From the NCBI RefSeq assembly GCF_030010415.1, contig NZ_JASCSA010000002.1: a stretch of 64,000 bases of DNA; one strand, written 5' to 3'. The stretch is from Cobetia amphilecti (GTDB lineage Bacteria > Pseudomonadota > Gammaproteobacteria > Pseudomonadales > Halomonadaceae). Position 1 is the stretch's first letter, and each line of letters begins with the position of its first letter. A program made the translations under genes and the position numbers. A model generated the notes under the pieces. That model was not told where the DNA came from, searched no databases, and saw nothing but the letters and a program-made list of their open reading frames with translations. Shown piece after piece: positions 23,183 to 32,571 of the stretch.

Positions 23183-25198
23183 TCAGTGACAGCCAGGGGC
23201 TGCAGCGCCCTTGTCCGAGGCGAGGGCCCCTGAGGCGCGATTCGGCGGATTGTTGCCACCGAGTAACAGACGCTGAATATCCGTGGCAGCCATCGGCTTG
23301 TAGAAGTAATAGCCCTGGATCAGGTCACAACGCATCTCGCGCAGCAACTCCAGCTGCTGTTCGTTCTCGACCCCTTCCGCGACTACCTCCAGCCCGAGGC
23401 GATGACCGAGGAAGACCGTAGCCTCCATGATGGCGCGGTCCTTGGGTTCCTGGGCGCACTCGATCACGAAGGAGCGATCTATCTTGAGCGCCGTCACGGG
23501 CAACAACTTGAGATAGCTCATCGAGGAATAGCCGGTGCCGAAGTCATCGATGGCGATCTTGTAGCCACGGTCGTAGAGCGCCCGCAGGCTGTCGCGCACC
23601 TTGATATCGGCATCGATCAACACGTTCTCGGTCAGCTCGATACCGATGTCCCGCGGTGTCAGTCCGTATTCCTCGACGTAGGCCTCAAGGCGGGTGAAGA
23701 CATCCGAACTGATGGCCTGGCGTCCGGAGATGTTGATGTCGATCCGGTAGCCCTTCAGCCCCATGGCGCGCCATTCGGCCTGCTGACGACACGCCTGGCG
23801 GATGACCCAGTCTCCCAGACGCTCGATCAGGTTGGTGCGCTCGGCGACCTTCACGAAGTCGGAGGGCGGAATATAGCCCTCGGGAGAATGCCAGCGCAGC
23901 AGCGCCTCGAAGGATTCGATGCGCTCACTGCGCGCCGCCACCTGCGGCTGGTAATGCAGCGACAATTCCCCTCCGCCGTCCTGATTCAGCAGCGACTGCA
24001 GACGTCCGGCCAGATGGTGCTGATGCAGCATCTCGTTGCGGACTTCCTGATTGAAGAACTGATAGCCATCGCGCCCGGCCAGCTTGGCACGATGCTTGGC
24101 GACATCGGCATTGCGCACCAGCTCGGCCGCCTCGCTCCCATTCTCGGGATACAGGCTGATGCCGATACTCAGGCGCAGCAGCAACTGGCGCCCTTCGATC
24201 TCGAAGGGTCGCTGGAAGTCCTGACGAATGCGCTCGACCACCGACAGGGCATCACTCTCGTAATCCAGACGTGGCATCGCCAGCACGAATTCATCGCCAC
24301 CAAAGCGCGAGAGCAGATCCTGATTGCGCTGGAAGCCCTGCAGACGCTTGGCCACGCTACGGATGACGCGGTCACCCATCTCGTAACCGAGGGTGTCATT
24401 GATCTCGGTGAAATGATCGATATCGAGAAACAGCACCATCAGGGTGTCGTCATGACGCTGACATTCACTGAGCGCCTCACCGAGTTCGCTCTCGAAGGTC
24501 TGGCGATTGGGCAGCTCCGTCAGGGGATCGAAACGCGTCATGTAATCCAGATCACGCTGGACCTTGCGCTCACCCGCCAGATCGATGTCGATACAGAACA
24601 TCAGCGGGTTGTCAGTGCGCTCTCCCAACATCACATGGTGGGAAAAGACAGGCACGGGGGCGCCTGACTTGTGCTTGAGCTCAAGTTCACTGGAGGGGAT
24701 CTCGATACCCTGAGAGACCCAGGCATGGTGTGCGTCCACCACGACATCTGCCATCGTCTCCGGGATCACCAGAGTTTCCAGGCATCGTCCACGAGCTTCC
24801 TGCTCGCTATAGCCGTATAGCCGCTCGCTGGCCTCGTTCCAGTAGATGACGCGGCGCTGGCTGTCATAGCCCTGAACGGCGACGCGCGGCAGACTTTCCA
24901 ACAGCTCTCGAAAGCGCTGATCACTGACGGGAAGTCCCTTGCTGGTCGAGAGGCCAACCATACTCGTCTGCATGACCGCCTCCTGCGTTTGCTGATGATG
25001 TGACACCTGACGCTTGCGAGATAGCATGATGCCCGCAGTTGCGCCAAGAATCACCATCAGTAACGCGGTTGGCCATCGACCCAGCATGCTCTGGCCCCAC
25101 ATCACCACCACCATCAACGTCAGTACCACGGCAATGATGACGGGACGAGAGCACAATATTCCGGCGGCCCTGCTGGCCTGGCGGAACCCTTTAGCCAT
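23183..25198 (-). CDS. Membrane PAS-GGDEF-EAL c-di-GMP signalling protein
   Basis: 671 residues from the ATG at 25198, which has GGAGGT ten bases upstream; an in-frame start at 25297 adds a basic segment without a ribosome site. Two membrane helices (about 15-35 and 42-60), PAS about 95-210, GGDEF about 215-390 with intact SRFGGDEF and an RNQD inhibition site, EAL about 400-655 with intact FEALLRW, DDFGTGYSSM and EGVENE. Likely a dual cyclase/phosphodiesterase, probably net phosphodiesterase when GTP binds GGDEF, as in similar proteins. Its direction and position suggest a stand-alone unit. Confidence 0.92.
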   Translation of the reverse strand: MAKGFRQASRAAGILCSRPVIIAVVLTLMVVVMWGQSMLGRWPTALLMVILGATAGIMLSRKRQVSHHQQTQEAVMQTSMVGLSTSKGLPVSDQRFRELLESLPRVAVQGYDSQRRVIYWNEASERLYGYSEQEARGRCLETLVIPETMADVVVDAHHAWVSQGIEIPSSELELKHKSGAPVPVFSHHVMLGERTDNPLMFCIDIDLAGERKVQRDLDYMTRFDPLTELPNRQTFESELGEALSECQRHDDTLMVLFLDIDHFTEINDTLGYEMGDRVIRSVAKRLQGFQRNQDLLSRFGGDEFVLAMPRLDYESDALSVVERIRQDFQRPFEIEGRQLLLRLSIGISLYPENGSEAAELVRNADVAKHRAKLAGRDGYQFFNQEVRNEMLHQHHLAGRLQSLLNQDGGGELSLHYQPQVAARSERIESFEALLRWHSPEGYIPPSDFVKVAERTNLIERLGDWVIRQACRQQAEWRAMGLKGYRIDINISGRQAISSDVFTRLEAYVEEYGLTPRDIGIELTENVLIDADIKVRDSLRALYDRGYKIAIDDFGTGYSSMSYLKLLPVTALKIDRSFVIECAQEPKDRAIMEATVFLGHRLGLEVVAEGVENEQQLELLREMRCDLIQGYYFYKPMAATDIQRLLLGGNNPPNRASGALASDKGAAAPGCH

Positions 25199-25668
25199 GT
25201 TGAAGGATACCTCCGCTGCCGTCCTTCGCCTGTTCGCCGGACTTCGGCGGGGCAGATCAACTCGTGACGAAATGTCACTTCGAACGAGTTCTCTCACACG
25301 CAGAACGAGTTCTTGTCGTCATGAGAAAAGTCTAAGGGTCTGCTGCGCGTAAACCCAGCGTCTTGCAGCGCCTCTCGATAACTATCCTCAACGCTTCATT
25401 CAGTGCCAGACGGCCTGAACCTGCGTTGCGCTGCTCGTCTGCAAAGGGCGAAGAATAGCGCTAATGACTTACATAATACCAGTCGATTAGATTACTCATA
25501 CCTCGATATTGGCCATGTACCCATATTGATGATACTTGCGCAAGATTAGCGTGTTACCGCCATGGTACGGGTTTGACTATCTCGTGCGCACCTTCCCATT
25601 CTCCTCGACGTTGCCAACGCAACACCTTCCATTTGCGCCCAAGCGCACAAAACGTCGAGGAATTTCAT
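25199..25668. other. 470-base divergent intergenic region
   Basis: Upstream region shared by the membrane GGDEF-EAL gene and the plus-strand dioxygenase gene. The middle (about 25,450-25,560) is AT-richer with several TATA-like hexamers, such as CATAAT at about 25475, but no convincing pair. No gene seen; a reading frame from 25573 continues into the dioxygenase but its first 32 codons lack a ribosome site. Confidence 0.35.
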
Positions 25669-26535
25669 ATGAACATCGCAAATCGTGGCGTACGTCAACT
25701 GGCCGACTCTTCCCGCAAGATCACCCTGGAACAGGGCGGCCTGGTGGAGCACTACCCGACCCCCAAGACGGACACCACCCCCTTGCGCCTGCCACTTGCC
25801 TCGCAGTACTGGCCGGAGGCAGTCCACGAGGAGCTGGCACGCCAGCATTGGAGCAAGGCATCCATCACCTCCCAGATCGACCTCGAGGCCTGGCAGGGCT
25901 TCCTGAAGGACCTGCCGCGCGACCCCTACGTCAACACCCGCTGGAAGCGCATGTCCTGGCTGCACCTGAACGACCAGCATGAAGTCGAGACGCTGGGCGA
26001 ATGTCCGATGGCGCAGGGCGGCAAGTTCAATGATGCCGCCAGCATGGCTGACCGTCTGCGCTATTACGCACCGCTGGAAGAGAGCTTCACCGAGCGCGAG
26101 GATGTGCGCGCCTTCGTGAAGGCCTGGGCCGACATGTGGGGTATCGGCCCGCGTGAACCTATCCTGATGCAGATCACCGGCGTGCGCGGTGATGGCACCA
26201 TCGACCCTCTCCAGGGTCAGGGCATCCACGCCGATGGCTGCAAGTACCTGAGCATCCTGGTGCTCAACCGCGAGAATGTCAGCGGTGCCATCAACACCCT
26301 CTATCAGGACAAGGCAGGCAAAGAGCTGCTGACCACCACGGAGCTGGCACCGGGCGAGGTCCTGCACATCCACGATGACCAGCTGTTCCACAGTGTCAGC
26401 TCCATCACCCAGGAGAACGCCGGCGAGCACTTCGAGCGCTTCATCATCATCATCAACTGCTCGTTCATCGACGAGTTCCAGAACCGCATGCTGCGTCGTC
26501 ATTTCCCGGACGCCGTCCTCAACGACTGCGAGTGA
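25669..26535 (+). CDS. 2OG-Fe(II) dioxygenase (amino-acid hydroxylase type, PF10014-like)
   Basis: 288 residues; ATG at 25669 behind GAGG. The iron triad is visible as HADGCK (His and Asp, about residues 184-186) and DDQLFHSVSSI (distal His), with the 2OG-binding Arg in HFERFIIIINC. The pattern HADGCKYLSILVLN and LAPGEVLHIHDDQ is that of the 2OG-Fe dioxygenase family which includes the L-isoleucine 4-hydroxylase of Bacillus thuringiensis; free amino acids are the likely substrates. A LysE-type exporter gene follows 640 bases later on the same strand, which may export the product. The exact substrate cannot be read from sequence. Confidence 0.8.
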   Translation: MNIANRGVRQLADSSRKITLEQGGLVEHYPTPKTDTTPLRLPLASQYWPEAVHEELARQHWSKASITSQIDLEAWQGFLKDLPRDPYVNTRWKRMSWLHLNDQHEVETLGECPMAQGGKFNDAASMADRLRYYAPLEESFTEREDVRAFVKAWADMWGIGPREPILMQITGVRGDGTIDPLQGQGIHADGCKYLSILVLNRENVSGAINTLYQDKAGKELLTTTELAPGEVLHIHDDQLFHSVSSITQENAGEHFERFIIIINCSFIDEFQNRMLRRHFPDAVLNDCE

Positions 26536-26653
26536 GCAACGGATTGCTCGCGAGCCATCGCAGCGAGACGCATCGCAACTTGCGGTGTCGTCTCATCTGA
26601 AGCCCCGCCGCGCAGAAGCCACGATGCCGATGCCCCCCGATACGTGAACCCCT

Positions 26654-26750
26654 GTTCTGAGCGCCTGAATCCCTGAGCGCCCAAGCGCCTGAGCACCTGA
26701 GTATCTAAGTACCCAAGTGCCTGAGTACCTGAGTACCTGAGCGCCCGAGC
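26654..26750. repeat. Degenerate 8-bp tandem repeat array
   Basis: About eleven 8-bp units of the form NCCTGAGN (variants CCTGAGTA, CCTGAGCG, CCCAAGTG). Related GAGCACCTGA wording recurs in the array at 55894. Confidence 0.65.
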
Positions 26751-26849
26751 CTCATGGCGTCAGACAGAGGAAAGAAGAAGGAGAACCTGCCATCAGGTGA
26801 CGCACTGTCACAAGATGCGCGCCGACGAAAACGTGCATGTGCAGCACCC

Positions 26850-26880
26850 AGCGCCAGTCGGGCCACCGGCTGGCGCTTTT
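26850..26880 (+). terminator. Rho-independent terminator
   Basis: AGCGCCAG (26850-26857) pairs with CTGGCGCT (26870-26877), followed by TTT. It ends dioxygenase transcription 315 bases after the stop codon, so the exporter needs its own promoter. Confidence 0.75.
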
Positions 26881-26940
26881 ATATGCCACAGAGCGCCCGC
26901 TTCGCGCTTGTCTTGAGTCATGCATCTGCCCTGTTACACG

Positions 26941-27059
26941 ATTCTTCCTTCTTCTATCTCTTCTCTCTCTTCTTATCTCCTCTTCATTCTGCTCTCTTCA
27001 CTCTTTCCTTGTTCTCGCTTTCTCCTCCTTCATCCCCTCCTCTTGTTCCGCTCTCCCGC
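26941..27059 (+). repeat. Polypyrimidine (C/T) tract
   Basis: About 120 bases consisting almost wholly of C and T on the plus strand, with only scattered A and G. It lies 120 bases upstream of the LysE-type gene. Confidence 0.85.
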
Positions 27060-27179
27060 ACCGCCGCGCTTTGCATTACTCTGGTGTCTTGCGCTTGGCA
27101 CTCTCGCCTGTCGAGACGCGCTTGATTGCATCGTCGCTGTGGCGGCGCTGCCCTCCCCTCTATGCATCAGGGACCTCTC

Positions 27180-27797
27180 ATGACCTTTGAAAGCGGGCTG
27201 ACCTTCTTCATTGCCATCTTCCTGTTTGGCATCACCCCCGGGCCTGGCATCCTGGCGCTGTTGGCGCGCGGCATGAGCCAGGGTGGCAATGCCTGCGTGC
27301 CGATGGCCGTGGGCATGAGTCTCAGTGATGTCTGCTACATGCTGGCGGCGGTGTTCGGCCTGTCGGCACTGGCCACGCATTGGGGCGAGGTCTTCGTGGT
27401 CATCCGTATCCTGGGTGCCGCCTACCTGCTCTATCTCGGCTACAAGTTATGGACGAGCTCACCGACGCTGGATGAGACTGATGTTCCCAGGTTACGCGGC
27501 AACTGGTGGAAAGGGTTTCTGCAGGGCTTTCTCATCTCGGCCTCCAACCCCAAGGTCATCCTGTTCTATATCGCCTTCCTGCCCACCTTCATGGATATCA
27601 CCCGGCTGTCCGGCAGCGATATCGTGATCGCCGCCGGACTCAACCTGAGCGCATTGCTGCTGGGCGTGGTGCCGGTGGGTTATCTCGCGGGCCGTGTCCG
27701 CCGCTATCTGCGTTCGGCGAAGGCGGTCAAACGCCTCAATCGCAGCGCCGGCGGCCTGATGATCGGGGCAGGCGGCTATCTGGCATTGCGCGGCTGA
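27180..27797 (+). CDS. LysE/RhtB-family amino-acid exporter
   Basis: 205 residues; ATG at 27180 behind AGGGA. Inner-membrane protein with six hydrophobic helices. The N-terminal FLFGITPGPGILALLARGMSQG and the central SASNPKVILFYIAFLPTF are signature blocks of the LysE/RhtB exporters, which pump out amino acids or their derivatives. The dioxygenase upstream suggests a hydroxy-amino acid as cargo, an inference only. Confidence 0.9.
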   Translation: MTFESGLTFFIAIFLFGITPGPGILALLARGMSQGGNACVPMAVGMSLSDVCYMLAAVFGLSALATHWGEVFVVIRILGAAYLLYLGYKLWTSSPTLDETDVPRLRGNWWKGFLQGFLISASNPKVILFYIAFLPTFMDITRLSGSDIVIAAGLNLSALLLGVVPVGYLAGRVRRYLRSAKAVKRLNRSAGGLMIGAGGYLALRG

Positions 27798-27840
27798 CGC
27801 CTGAACGACGCTCCATGTGACGTGAGCGCCTTGCACAAAC

Positions 27841-27874
27841 ACAAACGCCCCTGCCGATTGGCAGGGGCGTTTGT
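27841..27874. terminator. Bidirectional terminator
   Basis: A perfect 15-bp stem (27841-27855 with 27860-27874) around GATT, between the convergent LysE and YceI genes. T-tracts are short. Confidence 0.8.
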
Positions 27875-27979
27875 GTCGAGAGGCATGGGGTCGGATTGCA
27901 GAGCGCTTGCGCTCAATCCACGGCGTCAGTGCACGCTGTCGATGCTGAAATCAGCACCAGTGCCCTGCGCTTGCCGTCC

Positions 27980-28579
27980 TTACTGGCGGATGCCTTCGAT
28001 GACCAGATACAGATCGACGGTGGCCGCATTCGGGCCAAGCTTGGATGTATCGATGCCGTAGTCGGCGAGCTTCAGCGTGGTGGTGCCTTCAAAGCCCTGA
28101 CGGTAGCCGCCCCACGGGTCTTCACCACCGCCGATATGATCCACATCCAGGGTCACGGGCTGCGTCTGGCCGTGCAGCGTCAGATCGCCCTTCAGCTTGC
28201 CGGAACCATCGCCAGTGGACTCGAAGCCGGTCGAGGTGAAGGTCGCCGTCGGATATTGGGAGACATCCAGGAAGTCGGCCGACTTGATGTGCTTGTCGCG
28301 TTCGGCGTGGGCGCTGTCCAGGCTATCGACATCGACCTCTACCGACACCTTTGCATCTTCCGGCTTGCCCTGGTCATAGGAGAAATCACCACTGAACTCC
28401 TTGAACTGCCCCAGCACGTAGGAATAGCCCAGATGGCTGATCTTGAACTGGATGAAGGCGTGCTGGCCATCGGTATCGATCGTGTAATCGGAGGCCTGTG
28501 CCTGACCCGCCATCAGCGGCAGCGACGCCGCCATGAGACCTGCCACCAGTGACTTGCCGAGGAAGGATGTCTTGTTCAT
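27980..28579 (-). CDS. YceI-family periplasmic lipid-binding protein
   Basis: 199 residues with a Sec signal peptide (cut after AGQAQA, about residue 29). The mature part has the YceI beta-barrel pattern: YTIDTDGQHAFIQFKISHLGYSYVLGQF, HIKSADFLDVSQYPTATFTS, and DLTLHGQTQPVTLDV. YceI proteins bind isoprenoid lipids in the periplasm. ATG at 28579 behind AAGGAG. It follows the cytochrome b561 gene by 65 bases, the common yceJ-yceI pairing. Confidence 0.93.
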   Translation of the reverse strand: MNKTSFLGKSLVAGLMAASLPLMAGQAQASDYTIDTDGQHAFIQFKISHLGYSYVLGQFKEFSGDFSYDQGKPEDAKVSVEVDVDSLDSAHAERDKHIKSADFLDVSQYPTATFTSTGFESTGDGSGKLKGDLTLHGQTQPVTLDVDHIGGGEDPWGGYRQGFEGTTTLKLADYGIDTSKLGPNAATVDLYLVIEGIRQ

Positions 28580-28644
28580 GTTGGTGCTCCTTGAGAGGTT
28601 TCGTCACATCTGGCGTTCGAGCGTACCCAACGCCTTCCTTTTCG

Positions 28645-29187
28645 TCAGCGCAGCGGCCGAATCATGCGCCGCAACGTGTCCTGCCCATCCAGCAGGTGAT
28701 GCTTGAATGCCGCCGCCGCATGCCCCAGCGACAGGATGATCAGCACACAGGCAGCATACCAATGCACCTCACCTGCCAGCGATGCCTGATCCTTCAGCCC
28801 CGAGATCACTGCCGGCACTTCGAAGAGATCGAATACCTTGATGCCACGCCCGTCAGCGGTGGAAATGAGGTAACCCGAGATCATCACCACCAGCATCAGC
28901 ACGTAGAGCAACACATGCCCGACCAGCGCCGCGCGCTGTTCATTGCGCGTGCCGTGCGCCTGCGGGGCCGTCTGGCTCCAGCGCCAGGCGAGCCGCACCA
29001 GCGTCAGCACCAGCAATATCACCCCGACCGAGCGATGCCACCACGGACCGAGCTGATACCAGACATCGTAATAGCCAAGCGACGTCATCCACCAGCCCAG
29101 CGCGAAGAGACCGACGATGGCCAGCGCCGACAGCCAATGCATCACGATGACAGGCCAGCCCCAGCCCCGTCGAGAATTACGCCACAT
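28645..29187 (-). CDS. Cytochrome b561 family protein
   Basis: 180 residues from the ATG at 29187 (AGGAGC five bases upstream); a longer frame to 29346 has no ribosome site and crosses a charged stretch. Four membrane helices with haem-ligand histidines in IVMHWLSA, WHRSVG, LVGHVLLY and EVHWYAA. Di-haem b561 proteins pass electrons across the inner membrane, possibly from ubiquinol. Operon with yceI. Confidence 0.92.
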   Translation of the reverse strand: MWRNSRRGWGWPVIVMHWLSALAIVGLFALGWWMTSLGYYDVWYQLGPWWHRSVGVILLVLTLVRLAWRWSQTAPQAHGTRNEQRAALVGHVLLYVLMLVVMISGYLISTADGRGIKVFDLFEVPAVISGLKDQASLAGEVHWYAACVLIILSLGHAAAAFKHHLLDGQDTLRRMIRPLR

Positions 29188-29310
29188 GAAGTGCTCCTGA
29201 TGACAGTCTCCACCTGACCATCGAGCTGGCAGGTTCTTTGAGCAAGAGCTTAACCAGTGCCCGAACGGACGCCAACCCTTGCGGGCAACACCAGCGAAAT
29301 TGTCCAGAGA

Positions 29311-29341
29311 CACCAACGCCCGGCAGAACCGGGCGTTGGTG
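29311..29341 (-). terminator. Perfect hairpin downstream of metZ
   Basis: A 13-bp perfect stem CACCAACGCCCGG/CCGGGCGTTGGTG with loop CAGAA. No clear T-tract; it follows the metZ stop by 23 bases. Confidence 0.65.
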
Positions 29342-29364
29342 TGCAAAGGCAGGCGTTACGGGAC

Positions 29365-30579
29365 TCAGCTCGCGAGGCGATCAAGTCCGCGCGCCAGATC
29401 ACGCTTGATGTCGTCGAGGTCTTCCAGGCCGACGGCAATACGCAGCAGGCCCTCTTCGATGCCGGCGGCCGCTTTCTGTTCATCGCTGAGGCGACCGTGA
29501 GTCGTGGTGGCCGGGTGCGTGATGGTGGTCTTCACGTCGCCCAGATTGCCGGTGATCGACAGGATGCGCGTCGCATCGACTACCGACCAGGCCGCCTCGC
29601 GACCACCCTTGACCACCACCCCCAGCACCGCACCGAAGGCCTTCTGCTGGGCTTTGGCCAGTTCATGCTGCGGATGGCTCTCAAGTCCGGAGTAATGTAC
29701 CCGCTCGATGGCCGGATGCGCCTCCAGCCAATGCGCCAGCGTCAGCGCGCGTGCACAGTGGGCTTCCATGCGAATGTTCAGCGTCTCCAGGCCCTTGAGG
29801 AAGACCCAGGCGTTGAAGGGGCTCAGGCACGGCCCGCAGGTACGCACCACGCCATAGACCTCCTCCATCAACGAGGAGCTTCCGACCACGGCACCACCCA
29901 GCGTCCGCCCCTGACCATCGAGATACTTGGTGGCGGAGTGGATGACGATATCGGCGCCCAGCGTCAGCGGGCGCTGCAGGGCCGGCGTACAGAAGCAGTT
30001 GTCGATGGCGAGCCAGGCGTCGTTCTCATGGGCCAGCGCCGCCAATGCCTTGATATCGCCAAGCTCGGACAGCGGGTTGGATGGCGTCTCGGCGAACAAC
30101 AGCTTGGTGGCCGGCGTGATCGCCTCGCGCCAGGCGTCCAGGTCCTTCAGTTCGACGAAGCGCGTGGTGATGCCCAGTTTGCCGAAGTACTTGGTGAACA
30201 GGCTGACACTCGAACCGAAGATGGAACGCGACGCGACGATTTCATCACCGGATTCCAGCAACGCCAGCACGGTGGACATGATCGCGGCCATGCCGGAACT
30301 GGTCGCCACGCAACGCTCACTGCCTTCCATCGCCGCCAGGCGCTCCTCGAAGAAGCGCACCGTCGGATTGGTGAAGCGCGAGTAGATGTTGCCGGCTTCA
30401 TCGCCCCCGAACTTGGCTGCGGCCTCAGCGGCACTGCCATAGACGAAGCTTGAGGTGGTGTAGATGGGCTCGCCGTGTTCCTGCTCGGCACCGCGCAGGT
30501 GACCGGCACGGATGGCGAGCGTCTCGAGGCCCAGCTCATCGCGGGAAAGACCGGCGCGGGAAAGATTGTCGTCGTGCAT
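29365..30579 (-). CDS. metZ: O-succinylhomoserine sulfhydrylase
   Basis: 404 residues. PLP enzyme that makes homocysteine from O-succinylhomoserine and sulfide in methionine synthesis. Signature: SSFVYGSAAEAAAKFGG near the start, YSRFTNPTV, the PLP lysine in HSATKYLDGQGR, and TCGPCLSPFNAWVFLKGLETL. Metabolic symbol given because the purF-metZ adjacency is the pseudomonad arrangement; metB- and metY-type paralogues differ in these blocks. Separate transcription unit: a terminator lies between it and purF. Confidence 0.93.
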   Translation of the reverse strand: MHDDNLSRAGLSRDELGLETLAIRAGHLRGAEQEHGEPIYTTSSFVYGSAAEAAAKFGGDEAGNIYSRFTNPTVRFFEERLAAMEGSERCVATSSGMAAIMSTVLALLESGDEIVASRSIFGSSVSLFTKYFGKLGITTRFVELKDLDAWREAITPATKLLFAETPSNPLSELGDIKALAALAHENDAWLAIDNCFCTPALQRPLTLGADIVIHSATKYLDGQGRTLGGAVVGSSSLMEEVYGVVRTCGPCLSPFNAWVFLKGLETLNIRMEAHCARALTLAHWLEAHPAIERVHYSGLESHPQHELAKAQQKAFGAVLGVVVKGGREAAWSVVDATRILSITGNLGDVKTTITHPATTTHGRLSDEQKAAAGIEEGLLRIAVGLEDLDDIKRDLARGLDRLAS

Positions 30580-30732
30580 GGTGTCCAGTACCTCTACTGA
30601 TGGAATCTACTGCCCTGTGAATCACGATCCAGCGTCACGCGCCGCTGTGACATGTCGCGTCTTCAGCATTTCGGGTCGCGTCGACAGCAAGAAGAAGGAA
30701 AAGCGATGCGCCAATGTTACCGGTTTTGAACG

Positions 30733-30768
30733 CGCAACGGGCCCCGGATTTCTCCGGAGCCCGTTGCG
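30733..30768 (-). terminator. Terminator after purF
   Basis: CGCAACGGGC and GCCCGTTGCG arms with an inner CCGGA/TCCGG pairing, 47 bases after the purF stop codon. No long T-tract. Confidence 0.65.
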
Positions 30769-30814
30769 GTTCGCTCATCGCGTGATTGCCTGCCGAGGAT
30801 GGCAGGCAGCCGGA

Positions 30815-32329
30815 TCAGTCGAGATCTTCCGAATCGTTGTGCAGATCCACCACCGCGTGGGTCTCGCCAGCGCTCTTGGCGCCATCGTTGCGCGAGGCGC
30901 GCAGGTCGTTCAGATAGGCTTCGTCGATATCGCCGGTCACGTAGACGCCGTCGAACACGGAGCAATCGAACTCATCCAGCGCCGGATTGACTTCACGACA
31001 GGCGTCCTTCAGGTCGTCGAGGTCCTGATAGAACAGACGGTCAGCGCCGATCAGGTCCGCGATTTCCTTCTCGGTACGGTCATGGGCGATCAGCTCTTCC
31101 GCCGCCGGCATGTCGATGCCGTAGACGTTGGGATAGCGAACCGCCGGTGCTGCCGACGCGAAGTAGACGTTCTTGGCGCCCGCTTCGCGCGCCATCTGGA
31201 TGATCTCGTTGCAGGTGGTGCCACGCACGATGGAATCATCCACCAGCAGCACGTTCTTGCCGGCAAACTCGATATCGATGGCGTTGAGCTTCTGACGCAC
31301 GGACTTCTTGCGCAGTGTCTGACCCGGCATGATGAAGGTACGGCCGATATAGCGGTTCTTCATGAAGCCTTCGCGGTAAGTCACTCCCAGATGCTGGGCC
31401 AGCTCGAGGGCGGAGGTACGCGAGGTATCGGGGATCGGAATCACGACATCGATGTCCTGCTCCGGCCATTCCCGCACGATCTTGTCGGCCAGCTTCTCGC
31501 CCATGCGCATGCGGGTGCCGTAGACATAGGCACCGTCGAGCAGGGAATCCGGACGCGCCAGGTAGACGTGTTCGAAGATGCACGGCTTGAGGACCGGATC
31601 ATCCGCGCACTGCAGGGTGTGCAGCTCACGCTCCATGTCGATGAATACCGCTTCGCCCGGGGCCAGATCACGGATCAACTCGAAGCCGGCGACGTCGAGC
31701 GCCACGGATTCGGAGGCGATCATGTACTCGACGCCTTCGGCGGAGTCACGCTTGCCGAAACACGCCGGACGGATGCCGTGCGGGTCGCGGAAAGCGACCA
31801 GGCCAGTGCCGTTGATGATCGAGACGGCCGCGTAGCCGCCCTTGCAGCGACGATGCACACGACGCACGGCATCGAACACATCACCGGCGCCCAGACGCAT
31901 GCCCTGCTTGCCCAGCTCGTGAGCGAAGACGTTGAGCAGCACCTCGGAATCGGAGCTGGTGTTGATGTGACGCAGATCAGAGGAGAACAACTCCTGCTTG
32001 AGCTGGTCGGAGTTGGTCAGGTTGCCGTTGTGCGCCAGCGTGATGCCGTAAGGCGAGTTGACATAGAACGGCTGTGATTCCGCCTCGCTGGAGGAACCGG
32101 CGGTCGGGTAGCGAACATGGCCGATCCCCATGTTGCCCTTGAGACGCTGCATGTGACGAGTGCGGAAGACATCACGCACCAGACCATTGCTCTTGCGCAG
32201 CAGGAAACGACCTTCGTGCCAGGTCATCATGCCCGCGGCGTCCTGCCCGCGGTGCTGCAATACGGTCAGCGCGTCATACAGCGCCTGGTTGACCGAGGCG
32301 TTGGCCATCAAACCTACAATCCCGCACAT
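30815..32329 (-). CDS. purF: Amidophosphoribosyltransferase
   Basis: 504 residues. First committed step of purine synthesis: PRPP plus glutamine to phosphoribosylamine. Starts MCGIVG, so Cys2 becomes the N-terminal glutaminase nucleophile after Met removal. The PRPP-binding loop is NVLLVDDSIVRGTT. ATG at 32329 has GAGG ten bases upstream. Follows cvpA by 242 bases with a hairpin between, so it may be read both by run-through and from its own promoter. Confidence 0.98.
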   Translation of the reverse strand: MCGIVGLMANASVNQALYDALTVLQHRGQDAAGMMTWHEGRFLLRKSNGLVRDVFRTRHMQRLKGNMGIGHVRYPTAGSSSEAESQPFYVNSPYGITLAHNGNLTNSDQLKQELFSSDLRHINTSSDSEVLLNVFAHELGKQGMRLGAGDVFDAVRRVHRRCKGGYAAVSIINGTGLVAFRDPHGIRPACFGKRDSAEGVEYMIASESVALDVAGFELIRDLAPGEAVFIDMERELHTLQCADDPVLKPCIFEHVYLARPDSLLDGAYVYGTRMRMGEKLADKIVREWPEQDIDVVIPIPDTSRTSALELAQHLGVTYREGFMKNRYIGRTFIMPGQTLRKKSVRQKLNAIDIEFAGKNVLLVDDSIVRGTTCNEIIQMAREAGAKNVYFASAAPAVRYPNVYGIDMPAAEELIAHDRTEKEIADLIGADRLFYQDLDDLKDACREVNPALDEFDCSVFDGVYVTGDIDEAYLNDLRASRNDGAKSAGETHAVVDLHNDSEDLD

Positions 32330-32533
32330 CCCGTCATTACCTCACTAATACACACTTGGATAGGGAAGCGCACGCTGGCGACTGCCGGCGCCCGTCCATA
32401 TGGCAATATGAGTGCTCACACGGCGCAATTGTCAGGCCTGCCCCCCATGCAGGCAACACCTGACCGATGGGTCAACCCTTCGACTGCCCCGCATGAGGCT
32501 TCAGCAACGTGTGCCGAATGCCGAAAACGACAA

Positions 32534-32555
32534 CGCCGGGCCACGATGCCCGGCG
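32534..32555 (-). terminator. Hairpin between cvpA and purF
   Basis: CGCCGGGC (32534-32541) pairs with GCCCGGCG (32548-32555), loop CACGAT. On the minus strand GTTGTCGTTTTC follows, a poor T-tract. It may partially terminate the accD-cvpA operon before purF. Confidence 0.55.
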
Positions 32556-32571
32556 CTGAAGATCCTGCCTG

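Larger units (their letters stand above)
26536..27179 (+). other. 644-base spacer with tandem repeats, terminator and polypyrimidine tract
   Basis: No supported gene. In order: a degenerate 8-bp repeat array (26654-26750), a terminator (26850-26880), and an almost pure C/T tract (26941-27059) leading to the LysE gene. Plus-strand reading frames across the tract encode Ser/Leu/Phe-rich nonsense. Confidence 0.5.

Noticed and set aside
30580..30720. SAM-type riboswitch upstream of metZ
   Set aside because: Only a GTCAC/GTGAC hairpin is visible; the conserved SAM-riboswitch cores are not found by eye.
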